From: HRBIN16 sp049969495
GTDB taxonomy: Bacteria; Armatimonadota; HRBIN16
DNA length: 64,000 nucleotides
Assembly (NCBI GenBank): GCA_049969495.1
Contig: JBMFOT010000002.1
Span: 27,462-91,461 of the forward strand
Direction of reading: 5' to 3'
Position 1 is the stretch's first letter. The number at the start of each line of letters is the position of its first letter. Position numbers and translations under genes: made by a program. Under the pieces are notes generated by a model. It did no database searches, had not been told where the DNA came from, and saw nothing but the letters and a program-made list of their open reading frames with translations. Positions 24,510 to 33,436 of this stretch are shown in pieces.

Positions 24510-25598
24510 ATGTGGGGCAGGCTTGCCCTGCTGATTGGCGTGTTGTGTCTTTTTCTGCCCAGTGGTGCAGGAAGCGCAAGCGACTATCGCATCAGCGCGG
24601 GCGACACGCTGGAAGTTGCTGTTTGGGGGTATGAAGACCTCTCCCGCACGGTCATCGTACGCCCCGACGGCAACATCTCCTTGCCGGTGGTGGGCGAACT
24701 GCGCGCGCAGGGCATCACCCCGGACGAACTGGCGCGACAGGTTGCCGGTTCCCTTTCCCGCTGGGTGAAAAATCCCCGCGTCAGCGTCATCGTCAAATCT
24801 TTCGCGCAACATCAGATTTTCGTGCTCGGAGCGGTGGCTCGTCCGGGCGTCTATCCTCTGCAGCCCGGCTTAACCGTCGCCGAAGCAATTGCGCTGGCAG
24901 GGGGATTCACCGCCAATGCCGACCGCAACCACCTCACCGTTCTGCGCAGAGAGCAGGCGCAAGACGTAAAGTTCTCCGTGAGGTTTACCGATAATCTCTC
25001 ACGAGAGGATTCAGCGGTACGCTTCGTGCTTCAACCGGGTGATAACCTGATTGTCTCTGAAGCCGCTTTCACCGTCACCGGTGCGGTGGCACGTCCGGGA
25101 GTGTATTCGGTAGGCACGCTACGAAACCTGGAAGAAGCACTGGCGACCGCCGGAGGCACCTTGACATTCGGAGACCCGTCTCGCGCTGAGGTGCAAGTGG
25201 GTGAAAGGACGGAGGTGGTAGACCTACTGGATGCCGGCGTGCGCCAACGACCGCTCCAGCCAGGCATGACCATCCGCGTGCCGGAACGGGAAAATACCCT
25301 GTTCGTTATCGGTGAGGTCGCGAGGGCAGGAGCATACGGCTGGGCAAAGGGACGCTGCGAGACGCTAATGGATGCGCTGACTGCCGCAGGAGGTCCCACC
25401 CGCGAGGCACGGCTGGAGCGCGTGGTGGTGAACCGTGGCAACCAGTTCCTGCAGGTGAACGCGACCACCCCGCAGGGAGCGCGCTTTCCCCTGCAGCCGA
25501 CCGACGTGGTGATTGTGCCCTCGCGCCCCAGACCCAATTACGAATGGACGGCGGTACTTGGCACGCTGCTGGCGGTCTATTCGGTGTTCCGACGTTAG
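24510..25598 (+). CDS. Polysaccharide export (Wza-like) protein with SLBB domains
   Basis: 362 aa. Signal peptide about 1-23 ('LALLIGVLCLFLPSGAGSAS') with no lipobox Cys. Poly_export domain about 26-100 ('YRISAGDTLEVAVWGYEDLS'), then three SLBB-type domains beginning about 104, 190 and 265, each with a 'V-x-G-A/E-V-A-R-P-G-x-Y' motif. A C-terminal hydrophobic segment 'AVLGTLLAVYSVF' follows. It should form a periplasmic or outer-membrane channel for exopolysaccharide. The next gene is a CpsB-type phosphatase, the usual partner of such systems. Confidence 0.9.
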   Translation: MWGRLALLIGVLCLFLPSGAGSASDYRISAGDTLEVAVWGYEDLSRTVIVRPDGNISLPVVGELRAQGITPDELARQVAGSLSRWVKNPRVSVIVKSFAQHQIFVLGAVARPGVYPLQPGLTVAEAIALAGGFTANADRNHLTVLRREQAQDVKFSVRFTDNLSREDSAVRFVLQPGDNLIVSEAAFTVTGAVARPGVYSVGTLRNLEEALATAGGTLTFGDPSRAEVQVGERTEVVDLLDAGVRQRPLQPGMTIRVPERENTLFVIGEVARAGAYGWAKGRCETLMDALTAAGGPTREARLERVVVNRGNQFLQVNATTPQGARFPLQPTDVVIVPSRPRPNYEWTAVLGTLLAVYSVFRR

Positions 25599-25605
25599 CC
25601 CCATC

Positions 25606-26424
25606 ATGATAGACCTCCACACCCACATTCTGCCCGGCGTCGATGACGGTCTCCAGGACATCAGCGAGGCGCTGCTCATGGCGGAAGATGCGGTCGCACA
25701 GGGCGTGAGCGTCATGGTAGCAACACCGCACCTCCGCTGGGGCGAGCGACAGGAGCTGGACGCCTTGCGGATTCGGCGCGAGGTGGCTGACCTGAACGCT
25801 CTGATGCAGGCGAAGGGTGTTCCGATAGAGATACTGCCCGGTTGCGAGATCCCGTTAACCGCCGACCTGCCGGAGCGATTACAGCGTGATGAGTGGATGT
25901 CGCTGGGCGACAGCGGGCACGCAGTGCTGGTGGAACCACCTTGGGAGCAATGGCCGCCTTTCGGCAAGGCAGTCATCCAGAGTCTGCTGGACGCGGGCTG
26001 GAGCGTGGTGCTAGCGCATCCCGAACGCCACCGCTTCTTCCAGAATCACCTGGGCTTGCTGGAGGAGCTGGTGCAGATGGGCGTGCATTTGCAAGTGACC
26101 ACCGGCTCTCTGATACCGGGCAAGGCTTCGCCAGCGGCGGCACGATGCGCCTACGAGCTGACGGAGCGACGGCTGGTCAGCGTGGTGGCTTCGGATTGCC
26201 ACGGTGTGACACACCGCCGGTGCGATCTGGGCGAGGCGGCGGAACTGCTCCGACGCACATACGGACCGCACGTAGCGCGAATGCTGACCGACGGCGTGCC
26301 CCGCGCGTTGTTGCGAGGAGAGAGGGTGGAACCGGCGCAAATCTGGAAAAACGCGCCGACAGACGAAAGCCGATGGAAACGATTGTTGCGGGCTGTTTTG
26401 AGGAGGGAAACCGATGACGGATAA
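25606..26424 (+). CDS. CpsB/YwqE-type PHP-family tyrosine phosphatase
   Basis: 272 aa from ATG 25606 (the longer frame lies within the export gene). 'MIDLHTHILPGVDDG' (1-15) is the diagnostic metal-binding N-terminus; 'VMVATPHLRWG', 'ILPGCEIPL', 'LAHPERHRFF' and 'VASDCHGVTHR' complete the Mn-binding set. It should dephosphorylate the bacterial tyrosine kinase that controls polysaccharide chain length. That kinase is not in the window. The end overlaps flgB by 11 bases, which couples it to the flagellar genes. Confidence 0.9.
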   Translation: MIDLHTHILPGVDDGLQDISEALLMAEDAVAQGVSVMVATPHLRWGERQELDALRIRREVADLNALMQAKGVPIEILPGCEIPLTADLPERLQRDEWMSLGDSGHAVLVEPPWEQWPPFGKAVIQSLLDAGWSVVLAHPERHRFFQNHLGLLEELVQMGVHLQVTTGSLIPGKASPAAARCAYELTERRLVSVVASDCHGVTHRRCDLGEAAELLRRTYGPHVARMLTDGVPRALLRGERVEPAQIWKNAPTDESRWKRLLRAVLRRETDDG

Positions 26425-26812
26425 GCTGTTTGGCGGAAATTACCCCTTGCTGAAGCAGGCACTTCATGCATGTGCTCTGCGGCAGGAAGCGATTGCGCAC
26501 AACATCGCGAACGTGAACACCCCCGGCTACCGGCGAATCGACGTGTCCTTTGAAGAGTTTCTGCGCGCTGCCCAGCAAACACCTCTGCAGACTACCCACC
26601 CGCGTCACTACGCACTGTCGCCTCCCCGGCTGGCAAAACCTCAAGTAACCCCTGATGAGGATGCGCCTATGCGCCCCGACGGGAACACGGTGGATATCGA
26701 CTACGAGATGGCGCAACTCGCCGAAAACCAGATACGCTTCCAGGCGCTCAGCCAGCTGATTACCGGTCGCTACCAGAGCCTGAAAACGGTCATCACGGGT
26801 GGAGGGAGGTAA
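26414..26812 (+). CDS. flgB: Flagellar basal-body rod protein FlgB
   Basis: 132 aa, normal length. 'RQEAIAHNIANVNTPGYRR' is the shared rod-protein N-terminal motif and 'VDIDYEMAQLAENQIRFQAL' the C-terminal one. GGAGGG lies 7 bases before the ATG, inside the phosphatase gene. Confidence 0.96.
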   Translation: MTDKLFGGNYPLLKQALHACALRQEAIAHNIANVNTPGYRRIDVSFEEFLRAAQQTPLQTTHPRHYALSPPRLAKPQVTPDEDAPMRPDGNTVDIDYEMAQLAENQIRFQALSQLITGRYQSLKTVITGGGR

Positions 26813-26818
26813 GCACAC

Positions 26819-27262
26819 GTGAGCATCTTTAACTCCTTACGCATCAGCGCATCCGGCTTGACTGCCGAGAGGTTGCGTCTGGACGTTATCGCCGATAACC
26901 TGGCAAACGTCAACACCACGCGCACAGCGACAGGAGGTCCCTACCGGCGCAAGGTGGCGATACTGGAAGAGCGTCCCACCGGTTTTGCGGACCTGCTGGG
27001 CATCCAGTCCGCGCCGGCGATGGGCAGGGGCGGCGTGCGTGTGGCGGCGATAGCAGAAGATACAAGCCCTCCTCAGCGTGTGTACAATCCGGGGCACCCC
27101 GATGCCGACGCCGACGGTTATGTGCTGATGCCCAACGTGAACGTGGTAACCGAAATGGTGGAGATGATTACCGCTACGCGGGCGTACGAGGCAAACGTCA
27201 CCGCGATGAACGCGGCGAAGCAGATGGCTTTGCGCACGCTGGACATCGGCAGGAACGCATAA
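26819..27262 (+). CDS. flgC: Flagellar basal-body rod protein FlgC
   Basis: 147 aa from a GTG start with GGAGG upstream. 'SLRISASGLTAERLRLDVIADNLANVNT' pattern at the N-terminus and 'VNVVTEMVEMITATRAYEANVTAMN' at the C-terminus are typical of FlgC. Six bases separate it from flgB. Confidence 0.96.
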   Translation: MSIFNSLRISASGLTAERLRLDVIADNLANVNTTRTATGGPYRRKVAILEERPTGFADLLGIQSAPAMGRGGVRVAAIAEDTSPPQRVYNPGHPDADADGYVLMPNVNVVTEMVEMITATRAYEANVTAMNAAKQMALRTLDIGRNA

Positions 27263-27272
27263 GGGGGAGTAG

Positions 27273-27578
27273 ATGATGGACATTCGCTTGAACTCTGTGC
27301 TGCCGGGGGCAACAGGAGCTCTTCTCCCCTCTCCCACAGAGTCGGGCGAGGGAACAGAATTCTCCTTCACCGACGCGCTCAAGGATGCGTTTGACAGGAT
27401 AAACCAGATGCAGAACGACGCCGCCGAGCTGGCCCGGCAGTTCGCGGCAGGCGAGACCGACGACCTGGTACGCGTGGTCACCGCGGCGGAGGAAGCCTCT
27501 ATCGCCCTGCAGCTGGCGATGCAGGTGCGCAACAAGGTGGTAGAGGCGTATCAGGAAATCATGCGGATGCAGGTATAG
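27273..27578 (+). CDS. fliE: Flagellar hook-basal body protein FliE
   Basis: 101 aa. The conserved C-terminal half reads 'SFTDALKDAFDRINQMQNDA' then 'VTAAEEASIALQLAMQVRNK' and 'EAYQEIMRMQV', as in FliE, which joins the MS ring to the rod. Two adjacent ATG codons (27273 and 27276) follow GGGGGAG. Confidence 0.95.
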   Translation: MMDIRLNSVLPGATGALLPSPTESGEGTEFSFTDALKDAFDRINQMQNDAAELARQFAAGETDDLVRVVTAAEEASIALQLAMQVRNKVVEAYQEIMRMQV

Positions 27579-27581
27579 CCG

Positions 27582-29204
27582 ATGCTGGAACGAGTGCGCG
27601 AGTGGTGGCAGACCAGTGACCGCCAGACCCGGCTGATCGCCGTTGCTTCGGCAGTGGGGCTGGTCATCGTGATGATAGCCCTCTCCTTCTGGGCGACTCA
27701 GCCGGAGTGGGACGTGCTGTACACCGGCTTATCGCCGTCGGACTCCGGCGCCATCGTCGCGCGGCTGAAGCAGGCGAAGGTCCCTTATCGTCTCTCCGCC
27801 GGGGGCAGCACGATCGAAGTGCCCGCCCGAAACCGTGATGAGATGTTACTCTCTCTGGCGGCGGAGGGATTGCCCAATCAGGGCACGCTGGGCTACAGCC
27901 GGCTGGAGAAGCTGGGCTTCGGTACCACTCAGACGGTGGAACAGGAGACCACCCGTATCGCGCATGAAGAGGCTCTCCAGAACACCATCTCGCGCCTGCA
28001 GCCGGTAGCGGGCGCGCGCGTGCATATCACCCCTGCCATCGATTCGCCTTTCGTCGGCGAGAAGAAGCCTGCCAAAGCGAGCGTGATGGTAGACCTCAAA
28101 CCGGGGCAGCAGCTCACACGCGAGCAGATTGCCTCCATCGTCTTCCTCGTATCGCGCAGCGTGGTAGGGCTGTCGCCGGACAACGTCTCGGTGGTGGACG
28201 AATATGCCAACCTGCTCTGGGATGGCTCGCAGGCTTCGGATATGGCGCCCGGCGTGGCAAGCAACAAGCTGGAACTGGAACGCGCGTATGCGGAGACCAT
28301 CCAGCGCCAGCTCCAGCAGCAGCTCGACGCGGTGCTGGGACCGGGCAAATCGAGGTTGACGGTCACCGCCGAACTGGACCTGGACCGCGAGGAGGTCAAC
28401 CAGAAGCAGATCGAAACCGGACCTGACGGGCAGGGCACGCCTGTGAGCGAGACACGCACCGAAGAGACCGTGCGCGGCGCCGCACCGCGCGGGGGAAGCG
28501 GTACTGCAGGCGTGCCAACATACCCCACAACGCCCGCAGGAGCACCCGGCGAATACAAACACTCCTCTACCACCACGAACTACGAGGTGGGACAGAGCAC
28601 TATCCACCGTGTGAAGACGCCCGGCAGGGTGGTACGTATGTCGGTGGCGGCCATGATAGACGCTTCGGTGCCGCAGGAGCAGGTGGAGAAGGTGCGTACC
28701 TTCCTGGAGGGTGCGGTCGGCGCGGACCAGAGCGACCCCAATCGTCGGTTCCGCGTGATTGTGGAAAGCATCCCCTTCGACAACACGCTGGCGAAGGAGG
28801 CGGAAGCTGCCCGCAAACAGTTTGCCAGCCGTCAGCTGATAGACACCGCACTGCGCTATCTCCCTCTGGCGATGTTGTTGATTGTGCTGTTGCTTCTGGC
28901 GAAGGCGTTGCGACCGGCGCGTGTGGCGCAGACGCCCGAGGGCGTGGTTATGTCGTTGCCGGGGGGCAGCGTGCCTGAGGAGGCTGCGGGAACCGAGGGA
29001 GCGGACGGGGATCTGCCCGAGCAAGCAGCGGCGGAGATGCGGAAGACACACCGTACAGATGCCCTGTCTGAAGAAGAAGTGGAAATCACCCCCATTCGCG
29101 AGCGCGTGGACGTGAATCTGGAGAGCGTCATCCGGCTGGCAGACCAGAAGCCGGAGAAGGTTGCCATGTTGATTAAAGGCTGGTTGGCGGAGGACGAGCG
29201 ATAA
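27582..29204 (+). CDS. fliF: Flagellar MS-ring protein FliF
   Basis: 540 aa. Two membrane spans (about 20-42 and 423-445) bracket the ring-building periplasmic region, with 'WDVLYTGLSPSDSGAIVARL' and 'RVHITPAIDSPFVGEKKPAK' as family landmarks. The C-terminal cytoplasmic tail (about 480-540) ends with 'NLESVIRLADQKPEKVAMLI', the FliG-binding part. The stop overlaps the fliG start. Confidence 0.97.
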   Translation: MLERVREWWQTSDRQTRLIAVASAVGLVIVMIALSFWATQPEWDVLYTGLSPSDSGAIVARLKQAKVPYRLSAGGSTIEVPARNRDEMLLSLAAEGLPNQGTLGYSRLEKLGFGTTQTVEQETTRIAHEEALQNTISRLQPVAGARVHITPAIDSPFVGEKKPAKASVMVDLKPGQQLTREQIASIVFLVSRSVVGLSPDNVSVVDEYANLLWDGSQASDMAPGVASNKLELERAYAETIQRQLQQQLDAVLGPGKSRLTVTAELDLDREEVNQKQIETGPDGQGTPVSETRTEETVRGAAPRGGSGTAGVPTYPTTPAGAPGEYKHSSTTTNYEVGQSTIHRVKTPGRVVRMSVAAMIDASVPQEQVEKVRTFLEGAVGADQSDPNRRFRVIVESIPFDNTLAKEAEAARKQFASRQLIDTALRYLPLAMLLIVLLLLAKALRPARVAQTPEGVVMSLPGGSVPEEAAGTEGADGDLPEQAAAEMRKTHRTDALSEEEVEITPIRERVDVNLESVIRLADQKPEKVAMLIKGWLAEDER

Positions 29205-30229
29205 TGACTACACGAACTGCGACGCCACAGCTCACACATCGCCAGAAAGCGGCGGTGATGATTGTGGCGATGGGGCCCGATGTGGCAGGCAAGGTACTGC
29301 GCCATCTGGATGAGGACGAGGTAGAACAAATCACCCTCGAAATCGCCCGCATGGGCAAAATCCCGCCAGAGGTGCGCGAAGCGATTATCGAGGAGTTTCA
29401 CGACCTCTGTGTGGCACAGGAGTATATCGCGGAGGGCGGTTTGCAACACGCCCGGCAGGTGCTGGAGAACGCTTTCGGTCCCGAAAGAGCCAACGAGCTC
29501 ATCACCCGCGTCATTCAGGCGATGCAGATTGTGCCGTTCGACTTCATCAAGAAAACGGACCCCAGCCAGCTGCTGAACTTCATTCAGGATGAGCACCCGC
29601 AAACCATTGCGCTGATACTGGCTTACCTTCCTCCCAATCAGGCAGCGCAGGTGTTGCAAGGGCTACCTCCCGAATTGCGGGCGGAGGTGGCACACCGCAT
29701 TGCCATCATGGATCGCACCCCGCCCGACGTGATTCGGGAGGTAGAGAAGGTGCTGGAGCGCAAGCTCTCCTCGGTGATTTCGCAGGATTTCACCACCGCC
29801 GGCGGTGTGAAGGCGCTGGTGGAACTGCTCAACTGGGTAGACCGAACCAGCGAGCGCATGATACTGGACAGCCTTTCCGAGACCAACCCTGAGCTGGCGG
29901 AAGAGGTCAAGAAGATGATGTTCGTGTTCGAGGACATCGTGCAGCTGGACGACCGCTCCATCCAGGCGGTGCTCAAGGAGGTGGACATGAAGGAGCTTGC
30001 GCTCGCACTCAAGGGTTGCAGCGAGGAGGTGCGTCAGCGTATCTTCAAGAACATGTCCGAACGCGCCGCCAACATGCTCAAAGAGGATATGGAGTTCATG
30101 GGTCCGGTGCGCCTGCGCAACGTGGAAGAGGCTCAGCAGCGCATCGTCGCCATCATCCGACGCATGGAGGAGGCTGGCGAAATCGTCATCGCGCGTGGTG
30201 GCGGCGGTGCGGAAGAGATGGTGGTGTAA
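29204..30229 (+). CDS. fliG: Flagellar motor switch protein FliG
   Basis: 341 aa. N-terminal FliF-binding domain, middle 'DEHPQTIALILAYLPPNQAA' with the EHPQ motif, and the C-terminal torque domain with charged residues in 'LDDRSIQAVLKEVDMKELAL' and 'GPVRLRNVEEAQQRIV'. Start codon overlaps the fliF stop (TAATG). Confidence 0.97.
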   Translation: MTTRTATPQLTHRQKAAVMIVAMGPDVAGKVLRHLDEDEVEQITLEIARMGKIPPEVREAIIEEFHDLCVAQEYIAEGGLQHARQVLENAFGPERANELITRVIQAMQIVPFDFIKKTDPSQLLNFIQDEHPQTIALILAYLPPNQAAQVLQGLPPELRAEVAHRIAIMDRTPPDVIREVEKVLERKLSSVISQDFTTAGGVKALVELLNWVDRTSERMILDSLSETNPELAEEVKKMMFVFEDIVQLDDRSIQAVLKEVDMKELALALKGCSEEVRQRIFKNMSERAANMLKEDMEFMGPVRLRNVEEAQQRIVAIIRRMEEAGEIVIARGGGGAEEMVV

Positions 30230-30232
30230 CCG

Positions 30233-30937
30233 ATGCTGGGGCAGGTACTCAAGGGCAACCAGCTGGCTCGCTTCACCCGATGGGTGGGGTCTCCTCTGCG
30301 GGTTATCCAAACACCCTCCGAACCGCAGGAGCAAGAACATGAATCGACAGGTCCCACCCCCGAAGAGTTGCTGGCGGAAGCGAAGCGCGTTCTGGCGGAA
30401 GCGCACCGGCAGGCGGACCAGATGCGCCAGGATGCGGTGCGCAAGGGCTATGAAGAGGGCTTGCAGCTGGGGCGTGAGGAAGGGTTACGCCACTATCAAC
30501 AAGCGATAGAAGCTCTGGGTAGCGAGGTGCAAAAGCTGGTGGACGCCATCCTCGCCGAGCGACAGCGACTTTGGGAGGAGATGGAGCCGCAGGTAGTAGA
30601 CCTTGTGCTGGAAATCGCCCGCAAGGTGCTGCGCGAGGAGATTCAGGCGCGTCGTGAAGCTACCCTGTCCATCATTAAGCACGCCCTGCGGCGCGTGGTG
30701 GACACCGAACACGTACGTATCCGGGTGCATCCCGACGACCTGCGGATTGCCAGGGAGCATCGGGAGGACTTCCTCGCCGTGTGCGACGGGGTAAAGCAGA
30801 TAGAGATTGTAGACGACCAGCGTGTAGGCGGTGGTGGTTGTATTATTGAGACGCCCAGCGGTACTATCGACGCTTCTTTGCGCACACAAATACAGTCGGT
30901 AGAGAAATCGCTACGGCAGGAGGATCAGGCGGCGTAA
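30233..30937 (+). CDS. fliH: Flagellar export ATPase regulator FliH
   Basis: 234 aa. Charged coiled-coil region with 'EAKRVLAEAHRQADQMRQDA' and 'GYEEGLQLGREEGLRHYQQA', then the conserved C-terminal 'VVDLVLEIARKVLREEI' and 'VRIRVHPDDL' that bind FliI. Three bases after fliG. Confidence 0.92.
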   Translation: MLGQVLKGNQLARFTRWVGSPLRVIQTPSEPQEQEHESTGPTPEELLAEAKRVLAEAHRQADQMRQDAVRKGYEEGLQLGREEGLRHYQQAIEALGSEVQKLVDAILAERQRLWEEMEPQVVDLVLEIARKVLREEIQARREATLSIIKHALRRVVDTEHVRIRVHPDDLRIAREHREDFLAVCDGVKQIEIVDDQRVGGGGCIIETPSGTIDASLRTQIQSVEKSLRQEDQAA

Positions 30938-30956
30938 CGGATAGGGGTGAGCGAAG

Positions 30957-32303
30957 ATGCGGAACGCGCCTGAAAACCTGCTACCATTATCTCCACCCGA
31001 CCTGTCGGCAGCGCGGGAGCGATTGCGCCTGCTGGACCCGATAAAGGTGCACGGTCGGGTGCAACAGGTTATCGGGCTGGTCATAGAAAGCGTCGGACCC
31101 GCTGCGCGTGTAGGTGAGGTCTGCGAGATTCACTTCCAGCGCACACGCCCTCCCATCTTTGCGGAGGTGGTGGGCTTTCGGCAGAACCGCGTGCTGTTGA
31201 TGCCTTTGGGGGAGATGGAGGGTATCACGCCCGGCAGTCAGGTGGTAGCAACGGGCATGGTACACAAAGTACCTGTCGGCGAATGCCTGCTGGGGCGCGT
31301 GCTGGACGGGTTGGGCAGACCGATGGACAGCGGGCCACCGATTACTCCAGACACCCTGTATCCGGTGAACCGCCAGCCCCCGAATGCCCTGGCTCGCAAA
31401 CGCATTACCGAAGCGGTCAGTCTGGGGGTACGGGCGATTGACGGGTTGCTTACCGTCGGCAAGGGGCAACGTATCGGCATCTTCGCCGGCTCCGGTGTGG
31501 GCAAAAGTACCCTGCTGGGCATGATTGCCCGCTACACCAGCGCGGATGTGAACGTCATCGCCCTCACCGGCGAGCGTGGGCGTGAGGTACGCGAGTTCAT
31601 AGAAGAGGACCTGGGTGAGGAAGGGCTAAAGCGGTCGGTGGTGGTGGTCGCGACGTCCGATCAGCCTGCGCTGCTGCGCATTAAAGCGGCGATGGTCGCC
31701 ACAACCATTGCCGAGTACTTCCGGGATCAGGGGCTGGATGTGTTGCTGATGATGGATTCGGTCACACGCCTTGCGCTGGCGCAGCGCGAGGTGGGATTGG
31801 CTATCGGCGAACCGCCTGCCACACGCGGCTACACGCCCTCGGTGTTTGCCATTCTGCCTCGTCTGCTGGAACGCGCGGGCACATCGGATAAGGGCACAAT
31901 TACCGGGCTGTACACCGTGCTGGTGGAAGCCGATGATATGAACGAGCCGGTCGCCGACACCGTGCGGGGCATCCTGGACGGGCACATTGTGTTGTCGCGT
32001 GCGTTGGCGCACCGCAACCACTATCCTGCCATTGATGTGCTGGCAAGCGTCTCGCGCGTGATGCCCCAAATCACCGATGAGGAACATCGGCAGGCGGCGG
32101 CGCAGGTGCGTAAGGTGCTGGCGGACTACACCGAGGCGGAAGACCTGATTAACATCGGCGCGTACCAGCAGGGCAGTAACCCCGATATCGACTACGCCCT
32201 GCGCTACATCGGCAAGGTGCGTGAGTTCTTGCAACAGGGCAAGATGGAGGGATGCCCGCTGGAGCAGACGATACAGCGGTTGAAAACATTGTTCGTTGAT
32301 TGA
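30957..32303 (+). CDS. fliI: Flagellar export ATPase FliI
   Basis: 448 aa. Walker A is GSGVGKST at 178-185; Walker B 'DVLLMMDSVTRLA'; 'AIGEPPATRGYTPSVFAILP' is typical of the FliI/YscN family. It powers export of flagellar components. GGGGTGAG lies 7 bases before the start. Confidence 0.97.
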   Translation: MRNAPENLLPLSPPDLSAARERLRLLDPIKVHGRVQQVIGLVIESVGPAARVGEVCEIHFQRTRPPIFAEVVGFRQNRVLLMPLGEMEGITPGSQVVATGMVHKVPVGECLLGRVLDGLGRPMDSGPPITPDTLYPVNRQPPNALARKRITEAVSLGVRAIDGLLTVGKGQRIGIFAGSGVGKSTLLGMIARYTSADVNVIALTGERGREVREFIEEDLGEEGLKRSVVVVATSDQPALLRIKAAMVATTIAEYFRDQGLDVLLMMDSVTRLALAQREVGLAIGEPPATRGYTPSVFAILPRLLERAGTSDKGTITGLYTVLVEADDMNEPVADTVRGILDGHIVLSRALAHRNHYPAIDVLASVSRVMPQITDEEHRQAAAQVRKVLADYTEAEDLINIGAYQQGSNPDIDYALRYIGKVREFLQQGKMEGCPLEQTIQRLKTLFVD

Positions 32304-32333
32304 TAAATTGATTGGGTTGATTGCGTGCGTGTT

Positions 32334-32413
32334 GATGAGCGTTTATGGGCTTTTGTCATCCTAACAGCGTATCGGTGAGCGTTTGTGCGCTTGTGTCATT
32401 CTGAACGGAGCGA
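32334..32413 (+). repeat. Two imperfect tandem copies of a 40-bp unit before fliJ
   Basis: 32334-32373 and 32374-32413 align without gaps at most positions (shared GAGCGTTT, GTCAT and others). The 130-base fliI-fliJ gap is the only sizeable gap inside the flagellar operon and consists mostly of this repeat. Confidence 0.6.
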
Positions 32414-32421
32414 AGAATCTC
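32394..32421 (+). repeat. Dispersed 28-bp element (TGTCATTCTGA type), copy 1
   Basis: TGTCATTCTGAACGGAGCGA, continuing AGAATCTC, just before fliJ. A diverged copy lies on the minus strand at 52797-52825. Confidence 0.6.
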
Positions 32422-32433
32422 ATTACCAGTGCT

Positions 32434-32910
32434 ATGCGACGATTTGAGTTCTCTCTACAAAAAGTTCTGGACTACCGTCAACGGCGGGAAGAGCAGGCGG
32501 TGCGTGCCTTTACACAAGCGCAAGCGCAGCTACTGCACGAGCAGGCGGTGTTGCACAAACTGGTTGTGGAACGCGAAGAGTGTCTGCGCCGTTCGCATCG
32601 TCAGCAGCGTCTGACGGTGGAACTGCTGGATGTAGAACAAACCTATCTGTCCGCTCTGGAAGAGCGCATCGAGGCACAGCGCGAACGGGTGGCAGAGGCA
32701 GAGAAGGTGCTGGAAGAGAAACGACAGGCTTTGACGCAGGCACAGCGCGAACGCAAAGCACTGGAACGCTTGCGAGAGAAGCACTACGAACAGTGGCGTC
32801 AGGAAATATTGCGCATCGAGCAGAAAGCACTGGATGAGCTTGCGACGGCGCGATCGGTGCGATCACCGGGCGTTTTGACCTTACACACAGGGGGTGAGGA
32901 GCGTGAGTAG
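32434..32910 (+). CDS. fliJ: Flagellar export chaperone FliJ
   Basis: 158 aa from ATG 32434 (the longer frame begins inside the upstream repeat). 'RRFEFSLQKVLDYRQRREEQ' is the usual FliJ start; the remainder is a nearly continuous, Arg/Glu-rich coiled coil with no prolines up to about residue 145. No good ribosome site is seen, so expression may be low or the start may differ. It overlaps the transglycosylase gene. Confidence 0.88.
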   Translation: MRRFEFSLQKVLDYRQRREEQAVRAFTQAQAQLLHEQAVLHKLVVEREECLRRSHRQQRLTVELLDVEQTYLSALEERIEAQRERVAEAEKVLEEKRQALTQAQRERKALERLREKHYEQWRQEILRIEQKALDELATARSVRSPGVLTLHTGGEERE

Positions 32911-33436
32911 CCTGTACGCACAGGCGATTGCCCGAATGCAAGCCCTGTGGCAAAGGGTGGAGCAGTTATCTATTGCTACGCCTTCCGTCAGCCCGTCCTC
33001 CGGGTTCGCGCAGGCACTGCGGGTGGCGCAGCGGAGCGCTACCGCTATGTTACCGGCTGCAATCGGCGAGTTGATAGCGCGCGTGGCGCAGGAAGAGGGG
33101 GTGGATGAGGCACTGGTGCGAGCGGTGGTACGGGCAGAATCCGGCGGCAACCCCAACGCGGTTTCGCCGAAGGGAGCAATGGGTTTGATGCAGCTGATGC
33201 CGGGTACCGCCGAAGCGATGGGCGTCAGCAATCCCTTTGACCCCGAGCAGAACCTGCGTGGTGGTGTGCGCTTGCTGCGGGGGCTACTGAATGAGTTCGG
33301 CGATGTGCGCCTCGCGCTGGCGGCGTACAACGCGGGAGGACCGGCAGTGCGCCAGTATGGGGGCATCCCCCCGTATGCGGAAACCCAGAAATTCGTGCAG
33401 AGGGTGATGGAGCTGTGGCAGGGTGAGCGCCGATGA
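32903..33436 (+). CDS. SLT-family lytic transglycosylase of the flagellar operon
   Basis: 177 aa from GTG 32903 (GGGGGTG 6 bases before; GTG 32894 is an alternative). The SLT domain has catalytic Glu at about 79 in 'VVRAESGGNPNAVSPKGAMG', then 'LMQLMPGTAEAMGV' and 'LALAAYNAGGPAVRQYGG'. It should cut peptidoglycan to let the flagellar rod through. There is no signal peptide, so export through the flagellar apparatus is likely, as for FlgJ-like muramidases. Confidence 0.93.
   Translation: MSSLYAQAIARMQALWQRVEQLSIATPSVSPSSGFAQALRVAQRSATAMLPAAIGELIARVAQEEGVDEALVRAVVRAESGGNPNAVSPKGAMGLMQLMPGTAEAMGVSNPFDPEQNLRGGVRLLRGLLNEFGDVRLALAAYNAGGPAVRQYGGIPPYAETQKFVQRVMELWQGERR

Noticed and set aside
27846..29051. 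401-codon minus-strand frame over fliF
   Set aside because: Antisense shadow; composition rich in His/Arg/Cys, no domain.
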